Assembly: GCF_022835695.1 (NCBI RefSeq)
Contig: NZ_BQUV01000005.1
Location: 496,001 to 560,000, forward strand
Reading direction: 5' to 3'
DNA: 64,000 nucleotides
Source: Bradyrhizobium sp. Ce-3
GTDB lineage: Bacteria; Pseudomonadota; Alphaproteobacteria; Rhizobiales; Xanthobacteraceae
Below are positions 49,260-56,625 of this stretch, piece by piece. How positions within the stretch are numbered: the first letter of the stretch is position 1; every line of letters starts with the position of its first letter. The notes below the pieces were generated by a model. It searched no databases. It saw only the letters and a list, made by a program, of their open reading frames with translations, and was not told the DNA's origin. The translations under genes and the position numbers were made by a program.

Positions 49260-49925
49260 ATGAGCGATCTGAAGCCGCTTCGCCTCGATATCGTCTCCGA
49301 CGTCGTTTGCCCGTGGTGCTACATCGGCAAGCATCGCATCGAGGATGCGCTCAAGCTGGTGCCCGATGTGCCGGTCGAGGTGCACTGGCGGCCGTTCTTC
49401 CTCAACAATTGGGTGCCGCGCGAGGGCATCGGCCGCGACGAATACCTCACCGCAAAATTCGGCTCGGTCGAGGCCTATAAGGGCATTGCCGGCCGAGTGG
49501 TCGCGGCAGCGAACGAGGAGGGGCTGACCTACCATCCCGAACTCGTCAAGCGGCAGCCCAATACGATCGACTGCCATCGCCTGATCCATTGGGCCGAGGC
49601 CCAGGGCAAGGCGGCCGAGATGAAGCAGCGGCTGATGGAGCTGTATTTCCGCGACGGCGGCGATCTCACCGACAGCAACGTGCTGGTGCAGGCGGCGGCC
49701 GATGTCGGGCTCGATGCCGACGATGTGCGCAAGCGCCTGGCCACCGACGAGGACGTTGCCCTGGTTTCGGCGCAGGCCCAGGAGGCCGCCGAGAAAGGCA
49801 TCTCCGGCGTTCCGACCTTCGTGTTCGCGCAGAAATACGCGGTGTCCGGCGCCCAGCCGGCCGAGCAGCTCGCCCGCGCTATCCGCCAGGTCTCGGCCGA
49901 GATCAACGCGCAGGCGGCGGAGTAG
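49260..49925 (+). CDS. DsbA-family (FrnE-like) oxidoreductase
   Basis: A 221-residue thioredoxin-fold protein of the FrnE/DsbA-like cytoplasmic type. The redox motif CPWC is at residues 17-20 (SDVVCPWCYIGKHRIEDAL). The helical insertion and the C-terminal cis-Pro motif GISGVPTFVFAQKYAVSGAQ are present. No signal peptide is present, so it probably acts in the cytoplasm. A strong terminator follows at 49942. Confidence 0.93.
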   Translation: MSDLKPLRLDIVSDVVCPWCYIGKHRIEDALKLVPDVPVEVHWRPFFLNNWVPREGIGRDEYLTAKFGSVEAYKGIAGRVVAAANEEGLTYHPELVKRQPNTIDCHRLIHWAEAQGKAAEMKQRLMELYFRDGGDLTDSNVLVQAAADVGLDADDVRKRLATDEDVALVSAQAQEAAEKGISGVPTFVFAQKYAVSGAQPAEQLARAIRQVSAEINAQAAE

Positions 49926-49941
49926 TCCGCAATCCCCATCG

Positions 49942-49968
49942 AAAGCCCGGCTCACGCCGGGCTTTTTC
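49942..49968 (+). terminator. Rho-independent terminator after the DsbA-like gene
   Basis: AGCCCGGC-tcac-GCCGGGCT is a perfect eight-base stem followed by TTTT. It lies 17 bases after the stop codon. Confidence 0.93.
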
Positions 49969-50009
49969 ATTTGTCCACGCGATCGATCCAAACAATCAGG
50001 GAGACAACC

Positions 50010-50648
50010 ATGATCTATGAGCTGCGCACCTACACGGTACGTCCAGGCACCGTCGGCGAGATGGTGAAGGCGGCGAGCACGATCTCGCGCGACATCCGCG
50101 CCGACAATTTCGGCAAGCTGGAAGGCTACTGGATCACCGAGATCGGGCCGCTCAATCAGGTCCTGCACATGTGGAGCTACGCCGATCTCAATGAGCGGAC
50201 CCGGCTGCGCGCCGAGCTCGGGAAAAATCCGCGCTGGACCGGCGAGTACATTCCGGCGATCCGTCCGCTGTTGCTGCGCCAGGAGGTCCGGCTGCTGAAT
50301 GCGATCATTCCGCCGGTGGCCCCGGCCACCAAGGGCAACATCTACGAATTCCGCAACTATCGCGCCAAGCCGCTCGGCGGCGCCAAGCAATGGCTCGACC
50401 TGATCACCGGCGTGCTGCCGGAGCGCGAGAAATACTCCAAGATCGTCGGCCTCTGGGCCACCGACGCCGGGCAGCCCAACGAGGTCTGCCACATCTGGGC
50501 CTATCCCGATCTCAACGCCCGCGCCGCGGCGCGGGGCGCCGCGATGAAGGACCCGGCCTGGCAGGAATTCCTCGGCAAGGGCACCCAGCTGCTGGAGGAG
50601 ATGCACTCGACCATCATGCTGCCGGCTCCGCACTCGCCGCTGCAGTAA
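50010..50648 (+). CDS. NIPSNAP-family protein
   Basis: A 212-residue protein with two NIPSNAP (dimeric alpha/beta barrel) domains: MIYELRTYTVRPGTVGEMVK with LNQVLHMWSYADLNERTRLR, and IYEFRNYRAKPLGGAKQWLD with PNEVCHIWAYPDLNARAAAR. The function of NIPSNAP domains in bacteria is unknown. The ATG at 50010 follows GGGAGA. It is followed by a strong hairpin at 50675. Confidence 0.93.
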   Translation: MIYELRTYTVRPGTVGEMVKAASTISRDIRADNFGKLEGYWITEIGPLNQVLHMWSYADLNERTRLRAELGKNPRWTGEYIPAIRPLLLRQEVRLLNAIIPPVAPATKGNIYEFRNYRAKPLGGAKQWLDLITGVLPEREKYSKIVGLWATDAGQPNEVCHIWAYPDLNARAAARGAAMKDPAWQEFLGKGTQLLEEMHSTIMLPAPHSPLQ

Positions 50649-50674
50649 GGCGAGCCTTGCCGAGAACGGCGGCA

Positions 50675-50712
50675 GAAAGCCTCACTCGATGCTTGCATCG
50701 GATGAGGCTTTC
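50675..50712 (+). terminator. Long hairpin after the NIPSNAP gene
   Basis: GAAAGCCTCA pairs perfectly with TGAGGCTTTC, with an inner stem GATGC-tt-GCATC. It lies 27 bases after the stop codon. Confidence 0.8.
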
Positions 50713-50853
50713 CAGGCAAGGGCATGCGCCGCCTGAGAAACAGCGCGCCGCAACGCTAGAAGGGCGAGCTGACACCAACCTGACGGCGGGAACTGATTGT
50801 TTCCTGATGTGTCTGCGTGGCTACGAAATGGTAAACCACGGGCCGCGGTGAAA

Positions 50854-50873
50854 GGCGCCCCCTCAGGGGCGCC
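50854..50873 (-). terminator. GC hairpin downstream of the transglutaminase-like gene
   Basis: GGCGCCCC-ctca-GGGGCGCC is a perfect eight-base stem. Read leftward it is followed by TTTC and lies 24 bases past the transglutaminase-like stop. Confidence 0.75.
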
Positions 50874-50896
50874 GTTCTGCCGGTCCGTCCGGCGCA

Positions 50897-51730
50897 TCAC
50901 GAAAGCCAGGGCGGCATCAAGTTGCGGGATGCCGCCTCATCCAGCGCGGCGAACTGGTTCAAGCCAGCCTCGAATGCCGTGACAAGGTCAGCCAGCCGGT
51001 CGAGCTCGGCAAGGGCGTCGACCTTCAACACCTTGCCGGCCGGAGCTGCGTCGCGCCAGCTGTCCCAATCAGACATTTGCCGGTTCGTGAGCGACAGCAG
51101 GTCACGATAGACGTTGACGTGAAGAAACCACAGGCCCGTGGCCGCGCCGTGCCCGAAGGCTCCGGTAGCAACCGCGTTGCTTCTTGCCAGCCGCCACGCC
51201 TGCGACGCCGTCAGAAACGCATCGCGTGGCAGGTTCGCGCAATCGAACGTGATCTGCAGCTGGTCGATGTGAAACGCATCGAGCTGCGCGTCGGCCTGCA
51301 GCCAGCGCTGGTCGCCGGCGGACCAATATTCGCAGATCCAATGGTCATGATAGATGTGGTCGGCGATGTAGGTCGCGAAGCCGCAGCGGACCCGTGCCGG
51401 GATCGATCGGCTTCGGAGCATGCTGCACAGCAGGAGCGCGTAGTCGCGACAGGTGCCGAAGGTGCGGCTGCGCGGCGGGCGCGCCGCGGTGAGCGGACCG
51501 GCGAACGACGCCTGGATCAACTTCAACCGATCTGCGACCGGTTGGGTTTGCCGGACCATCGCGACATCGGGCGGGATGCCGTAGCGCTCCGCCCAGGCGA
51601 CGTGAATGATGAGTCCCGAGACGACCTCGCGCAGTCCGGAGACCGTCTCGGGCAAATCGTTGTACGCACCGGCCGACTCGCCGGGGTCGGTCAACGCGTC
51701 CTGCCGGACGTAGCTTTGCTGGATCGTCAC
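50897..51730 (-). CDS. Transglutaminase-like domain protein
   Basis: A 277-residue cytoplasmic protein with a transglutaminase/protease-like catalytic core: Cys94 in FGTCRDYALLLCSMLRSRSI, His130 in HDHWICEYW, and Asp147 in RWLQADAQLD form the expected triad. The N-terminal SGLIIHVAWAERYGI helix and C-terminal DLLSLTNRQMSDWDSWRDA are family-like. Such proteins may be peptidases or transglutaminases; the substrate is unknown. It is flanked by a terminator at 50854. Confidence 0.87.
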   Translation of the reverse strand: MTIQQSYVRQDALTDPGESAGAYNDLPETVSGLREVVSGLIIHVAWAERYGIPPDVAMVRQTQPVADRLKLIQASFAGPLTAARPPRSRTFGTCRDYALLLCSMLRSRSIPARVRCGFATYIADHIYHDHWICEYWSAGDQRWLQADAQLDAFHIDQLQITFDCANLPRDAFLTASQAWRLARSNAVATGAFGHGAATGLWFLHVNVYRDLLSLTNRQMSDWDSWRDAAPAGKVLKVDALAELDRLADLVTAFEAGLNQFAALDEAASRNLMPPWLS

Positions 51731-51815
51731 GTTCCTGCCCGATCACGACGTCATCGGCCCGAGGCCGTCATGCGCAGCGTAACAATCCGCGCGGTCTGGC
51801 GTAAGGGGGACCGCG

Positions 51816-52976
51816 CTATCCGGGCTTGCCGCGCCGGCTGCGGATGAAGTGGACGGCGCTGCGCGCGGCCTCATAGGCGCGATTGTTCAGGGTCAGCGCG
51901 GCACGAACGGCAGCGACCAGCGGATCGCGGCGCCGCAGCGGCAGCAGCACATCGCCGATCGAAAAGCGGCCGCGCCAGATCGGGTCGATCATGGGGTGGC
52001 CGGGCGCTGCGGTGGAATCGGCCGAATTGATTGCGGGATCGGCGCAGAGATGGCGCGTCAGCTCCAGCGTCAATTGTGCTCCCGGCGAATGCTTCGCAAA
52101 GCGCTCGTCGATGCCGATCTTGAAGAAGAACGCGCGGTCCTGGTGGCGCACCACGATGCCGCCGGCGACCGGCGTGCCGCCGGCATGCAGCGTAAGGATT
52201 TCGCAGCGGCCGGCTTCCGCCATCGCTGACGTCGCGCGGCGGATGAAGGTCGCGTCGCCGGCATGCTGGCTGAGCGCCGTGCCGCGCTGGCCCTTCCAGC
52301 CGCCGGCTTCGAGGGCCAGGAAGGTCTCCAGCGCCGCAGCAACGTCGCGCGGCGTGCGAGCGACATCGAAACGCACCGCGCCGTGATCGGACAGGCGATT
52401 GCGCTGCCGGCGCAGCTCCTTCAGCCTCTTGGGCCCGAGCGCGTCGCGCAGCAACTCGTCGGCATCGCGCGTCGCATCGAGCTGGGCGCGCTGATAGGCG
52501 CTCAACACGCGCGGCTGCAACCCATCTTGCGCGAGCACCGCGCGGATCGCCGCCATGGCCGGGCCCTCGAGCGACATGGTGCGCAGGATCAGCGCATGCG
52601 CGCCCGCATCGCGCGCCTGCTGCAGCATCGTGCCGGCGGCTCGCTCGGCGGCGTCGCGATCGAGTAGCGGTGTGCACAGCGTGCCGTAGGGCTCGGCGCC
52701 GACCAGCGCCGGCAGGGGCAGGCGGTAGATCCGCCGCATCGGGATGACCGGCAGCAGCCCGATCAATTGCCCGGCATCGCCGGTGGCGCTGAGCAGCGAC
52801 GTGCCGGTGCGGCCGCGTGCTGAGGCGTCGACCGCCAATTCCCAGTCGGGCTGATAGTAGCCATTGGGCTCGATCGCGCGCTCGGCAAGCGCACGCCATG
52901 CGCCGACCGGCGCGGCCGACAGCGGCGGCAGTGCGCGATCGTCCGCGGCATCCTTGCGCGATGCACGGCGGATCAT
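51816..52976 (-). CDS. CelD/BcsL-like GNAT acetyltransferase
   Basis: A protein of about 386 residues with the Acetyltransf_6 (CelD/BcsL, FemAB-like) fold. The signature region is LGPKRLKELRRQRNRLSDHG, FLALEAGGWKGQRGTALSQH and the later GTPVAGGIVVRHQDRAFFFK with KHSPGAQLTLELTRHL. Such proteins are found with polysaccharide biosynthesis. The start is uncertain: ATG 52976 is used, and a TTG at 53024 would add 16 residues. No polysaccharide genes are nearby. Confidence 0.87.
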   Translation of the reverse strand: MIRRASRKDAADDRALPPLSAAPVGAWRALAERAIEPNGYYQPDWELAVDASARGRTGTSLLSATGDAGQLIGLLPVIPMRRIYRLPLPALVGAEPYGTLCTPLLDRDAAERAAGTMLQQARDAGAHALILRTMSLEGPAMAAIRAVLAQDGLQPRVLSAYQRAQLDATRDADELLRDALGPKRLKELRRQRNRLSDHGAVRFDVARTPRDVAAALETFLALEAGGWKGQRGTALSQHAGDATFIRRATSAMAEAGRCEILTLHAGGTPVAGGIVVRHQDRAFFFKIGIDERFAKHSPGAQLTLELTRHLCADPAINSADSTAAPGHPMIDPIWRGRFSIGDVLLPLRRRDPLVAAVRAALTLNNRAYEAARSAVHFIRSRRGKPG

Positions 52977-53237
52977 TGCCTGGTCAGCAATATCGGCCAC
53001 GTCCCATGTTTCCCCGGTCGGCAAGGCTGATCGGCCTTGCGTTCGTCACCGGCGACGCTAGCGGAAAGAGATGGAAAATGCCGCTGAGGTCCTCAGGCAA
53101 TTTGACCGGTAATGTTAACGGGCCGTTCAGCATATGACTGACGCCGATCCCACCGTGGCGGTGACCGACCAACCGTCAGCCGCGAATAGCGCAGCTGCCG
53201 GAACGCCTGTCGTCCGGATCATTTTTGCACCACCGGT

Positions 53238-53253
53238 GTGCGCACGTGCGCAC
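53238..53253. promoter_or_regulatory. Perfect 16-bp palindrome upstream of an SDR gene
   Basis: GTGCGCACGTGCGCAC is fully self-complementary and 73 bases before the SDR ATG, in the 349-base region between the CelD-like gene and the SDR gene. No coding frame in that region is convincing. The palindrome may be a regulator site; no adjacent regulator gene is present. Confidence 0.5.
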
Positions 53254-53325
53254 TGCGCGGCCGATGGGGCGCGCCTAGCTGCAAGGTCTCCGGACGATCC
53301 GGTTGCGTCAATCAAAGGAACTGAC

Positions 53326-54075
53326 ATGTCGAGATTGGAAGGCAAGGTCGCCGTGATCAGCGGCGGCAACAGCGGCATCGGGCTTGCCATCGCGCAGCGC
53401 TTCGTAAGGGAGGGCGCGGATGTGTTCATCTTCGGCCGGCGCAAGGACGCACTCGACCGGGCAGTGAGCCTCATCGGCGGTGGCGTCACCGCTGTCCAGG
53501 CGGATGCGTCCAGGCTCGATGATCTCGACGGCGTCGCCGGGACGGTTCGCAAGGCGAAGGGCAGGGTGGACGTCGTCGTGTCCAACGCCGGCTTCACCGA
53601 ACAGGTGCCGCTGCGCGAGATCACGGAGGAGCACTACGACCGCACGTTCAACCTGATGGCCAAGGGGCCGCTGTTCCTGGTGCAGAAGATGCTGCCGATG
53701 ATGGCCGGCGGCGGATCGATCATCCTGGTGTCCTCGGCCATGCACTATATGGGCCTCGCCAACCATTCGACTTATGCCGCCACCAAGGCGGCGGTGCGCT
53801 CGTATGTCCGGACCTGGGCGGCCGAGTTCAAGGACAGCGGCATCCGCGCCAACCTGCTCAGCCCTGGGCCCGTCGACACGCCGATCATGGACGCCCAGGC
53901 GTCGACGCCCGAGCAAGCCGCCGCGATCCGCAAGATGTATTCCAACTACACGCCGATGCTGCGGATCGGCCGTCCCGAGGAATTGGCGGCGGCAGCGGTC
54001 TTCCTGGCCTCGGACGAGAGCTCGCTCATGACCGGCTCGGATATGGTCGTCGACGGCGGCGTCAGCAACGTCTGA
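53326..54075 (+). CDS. SDR-family oxidoreductase (canonical)
   Basis: A 249-residue classical short-chain dehydrogenase/reductase. Motifs are ISGGNSGIG near residues 11-19 (cofactor), SNAG, Ser in VSSAMHYM, YAATK (catalytic Tyr and Lys), SPGPVDTPI and the C-terminal DGGVSNV. The ATG at 53326 follows AAAGGAA. The upstream frame passes through a palindrome and is not family-like. The substrate is unknown. Unlike the SDR at 19402, the active site is intact. Confidence 0.95.
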   Translation: MSRLEGKVAVISGGNSGIGLAIAQRFVREGADVFIFGRRKDALDRAVSLIGGGVTAVQADASRLDDLDGVAGTVRKAKGRVDVVVSNAGFTEQVPLREITEEHYDRTFNLMAKGPLFLVQKMLPMMAGGGSIILVSSAMHYMGLANHSTYAATKAAVRSYVRTWAAEFKDSGIRANLLSPGPVDTPIMDAQASTPEQAAAIRKMYSNYTPMLRIGRPEELAAAAVFLASDESSLMTGSDMVVDGGVSNV

Positions 54076-54103
54076 GGTCCCGAACGGAATTTCCGGAAAT
54101 GCG

Positions 54104-54556
54104 CTACGGCTTGGTGCTCCGTTGCGCTTCCACCGTGACGGAGCTCTCGACCGGTTCGTAAGTCTCGGTCAGGCAGTTGTCGTCGGCATCCACCTGCCGG
54201 CGATCGAAGATCGCGCCGTCATTGATGAAGACGCGATAGGTCTGCGTCCCGAGCGGCTTGCCGATCACCGATGTCAATTCGGCGCGCACGCAGGCGGTCC
54301 AGCCGGTGCCGCGCGGGTCGTGCAGCGGGGCGGAGACCCGGACATGGGCCGGCTGCGAGCCGGCGGTGAACACCGAATCCAATTTGCCCGCCACCAGCCG
54401 CTTGACGTCCGGAGGGGTCTCGAGCGGCGTCGGCTCGGTGGCCTTGACCTTCAACATCTCCGGCCACACCGCATGGCTGTCCGCCAGCCCGCAGCCACTC
54501 AACATGAAAGCGGCGCCGGCCAGCAGCGCCGCCAGATGTACCTGTCCCTGTCCCAT
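54104..54556 (-). CDS. Putative lipoprotein
   Basis: A 150-residue protein with a lipoprotein signal (hydrophobic core LAALLAGAAFMLSGC, lipobox LSGC at about residues 19-22). The mature region has PDVKRLVAGKLDSVFTAG, RGTGWTACVRAELTSVIGKP and QVDADDNCLTETYEPV, with two further cysteines. No named family. It is convergent with the SDR gene. Confidence 0.83.
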   Translation of the reverse strand: MGQGQVHLAALLAGAAFMLSGCGLADSHAVWPEMLKVKATEPTPLETPPDVKRLVAGKLDSVFTAGSQPAHVRVSAPLHDPRGTGWTACVRAELTSVIGKPLGTQTYRVFINDGAIFDRRQVDADDNCLTETYEPVESSVTVEAQRSTKP

Positions 54557-54736
54557 TCAGCGAATTTAATGTACCGCTGCCAAGATTGCGCCCCCCTGGT
54601 GGCGCTGAATTTGCGTCGCGCTGCGCTTTGTCGATCAACAAATGTCGAGCGACAAGTTATCCTTGAGCTAGATCCTCGAATTAGATCCTTGGGGTAGAGG
54701 TATTGCCGGATGTTTCCACGGCTGCGGGGGAAAGAG

Positions 54737-54970
54737 ATGGACATCAAGAGCTTCACGATTGCGGCCGTCATCCTGGCGCTGGTCGCGACACCGACCCTGG
54801 CCCAGGGCCGGCGAGGCGGCGGCGGGGGCGATACCAAGGCGGAGCAGAAGCCAAAGGTCGACGAGAAGGCCTACAAGGCCGCGCTCGATCGTATCCCCGA
54901 GCCCAAGGAGAAATACGATCCCTGGGGCGTCACCAAGCCGGCCGCCGATCCGGCCAAGAAGCCGAAATAG
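54737..54970 (+). CDS. Small exported protein, Gly-rich N-terminus
   Basis: A 77-residue protein with a signal peptide (MDIKSFTIAAVILALVATPT, cleavage after LAQ) followed by GRRGGGGGD and a Lys/Pro-rich mature segment (KVDEKAYKAALDRIPEPKEK then YDPWGVTKPAAD). Similar small proteins are frequent in Bradyrhizobium. The ATG at 54737 follows GGGGGAAAGAG. No function is known. Confidence 0.8.
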   Translation: MDIKSFTIAAVILALVATPTLAQGRRGGGGGDTKAEQKPKVDEKAYKAALDRIPEPKEKYDPWGVTKPAADPAKKPK

Positions 54971-55106
54971 CAGCCGAATTGGCCGGACGTCCCGGGCCCC
55001 TGCGACAATTCGACAGCAGAGCCGGGGGCGGCGGCACATTGCCTGATCGCATGAACCTTCGCCTCATGGCCTTCGACCCATCTCCGACGTCATTTCGGAG
55101 GCCGCC

Positions 55107-56552
55107 ATGGTTCGCCGTTTGCTGCTCAGCCTGAGCGTTCCGGCTGCGATCCTGTTCGGCGCCGTGCCGGCATTGGCGGAAAACCGGCTGGCGCTGGTGA
55201 TTGGGCAGTCCGCCTACAAGTCGGTGCCCGCGCTGCCCAATCCGGCCAATGACGCCAAGGCGATGTCGCAAATGCTGACCGATGCCGGATTTGCAGTGAC
55301 GTCGGCGTCGGATCTGTCGCAGGACGAGATGCGGGTGAAGATCAGCGATTTCGCCGGCCAGGTGGCGGCGAAGGGCGCCGATACGGTGGCGCTGGTGTTC
55401 TATGCCGGGCACGGCCTGCAGATCGACGGCGAGAACTATCTGGTGCCGGTCGATGTCGACCCGAAGCGCGAGGCCGACATTCCGATCCAGGCGGTGCGCC
55501 TCAACGACATCCTGAACACGCTGACCTCGGTGCCGAGCCGGATGCGCATCGTGCTGCTCGACGCCTGCCGCAACAATCCGTTCCCCGAACTGAGCAAGAC
55601 CGCGGGGCACGGGCTTGCGATCGTCGATGCCAAGGTCGGTGCGCCCGGCACCTTCGTCTCGTTCTCGACCTCGCCGGGCGCGGAAGCCGAGGACGGCACC
55701 GGCGCCAACAGCCCCTATACGACGGCTTTGCTGGCCTCGGCGAAGGAGCCGGGCGTCCCGATCGAGGACACCTTCAAGCGCGTCCGCGTCGCCGTGAACA
55801 AGGTCACCGACGGCCGCCAGACCCCGTGGGACTCGTCATCCCTCACCGAAGATTTTCGCTTTACCCAGGGCGCGACGCCTGCACCTGCGGCGCTGCCGAT
55901 CCCGGCTGCGGCCAAGCGCACCGTCGATGACTGGAAGCGCGAATTGCAGGGCAAGCCGATCGAGGCCGCCAACGAGCTGATGGTGGCTGACGGTACCGAC
56001 GAATCCTATGAAGCCTTCGCCGCGTTGTTCGCCGGCACGCCGCGTGGCCTGCAGGCGCGCGACTGGCTTGACCGGCATCGCCGCATGGTGGCGTGGAACA
56101 ATGCCATTCTCGTCAACACGGCGGCGGCGTATCGCGGCTTCCTTGCGCAATATGCTGACACCGACCTGACACCTACCGCACGCAAGCTGATCGAACGGCT
56201 GCGCTACCGTCCCGATCCGACACCGGCCGTCGCGCTCAGCGTGCCCGCCACCAGCGTCGCGTTGGCGGCGCCGACCTGTCCCTGCAACGCGGCACCGCCG
56301 CAGCAGCAGCAGAAGGCCGCCGTGGCGCCGGCCAAGAAGGGGGGCGGTAAGCGCGCCGATCCCGATCCGCCGCGGCGCGCAGGCAAGCGTCCGCCGCGCG
56401 TCGTGGTCGAGGACGATGTCGTGGTGGTGCGCCGTCCGCCGCCGGCCGTGGTCTACGAGCCCGTCGGACCGCCGACCGGAATCGGGATTGGCATCGGCGG
56501 CGGCGGTTATCGCGGCAACTACGGCGGCGGTTACCGCAGGGGTGGATACTGA
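55107..56552 (+). CDS. Exported caspase-family (peptidase C14) protein
   Basis: A 481-residue protein with a signal peptide (residues 1-25, AEN next) and a caspase-like domain (about 26-250). The catalytic dyad is His102 in FYAGHGLQIDGENYLVP and Cys154 in VLLDACRNNPFP. Residues 250-385 are helical with a DESYEAFAALFAGTPRGLQA segment like caspase-associated repeats. The C-terminus is Pro/Lys-rich and ends in a Gly/Tyr-rich tract. Bacterial caspase homologues (orthocaspases/metacaspases) are widespread in Bradyrhizobium; substrates are unknown. The export signal suggests a periplasmic or secreted protease. Confidence 0.92.
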   Translation: MVRRLLLSLSVPAAILFGAVPALAENRLALVIGQSAYKSVPALPNPANDAKAMSQMLTDAGFAVTSASDLSQDEMRVKISDFAGQVAAKGADTVALVFYAGHGLQIDGENYLVPVDVDPKREADIPIQAVRLNDILNTLTSVPSRMRIVLLDACRNNPFPELSKTAGHGLAIVDAKVGAPGTFVSFSTSPGAEAEDGTGANSPYTTALLASAKEPGVPIEDTFKRVRVAVNKVTDGRQTPWDSSSLTEDFRFTQGATPAPAALPIPAAAKRTVDDWKRELQGKPIEAANELMVADGTDESYEAFAALFAGTPRGLQARDWLDRHRRMVAWNNAILVNTAAAYRGFLAQYADTDLTPTARKLIERLRYRPDPTPAVALSVPATSVALAAPTCPCNAAPPQQQQKAAVAPAKKGGGKRADPDPPRRAGKRPPRVVVEDDVVVVRRPPPAVVYEPVGPPTGIGIGIGGGGYRGNYGGGYRRGGY

Positions 56553-56625
56553 CGCACCAATCGCGTAAAGGGTTTCCCCGCATGAGATGCGATGCCGGAA
56601 GAATCGCGTCTCACGGGAGGACGCT

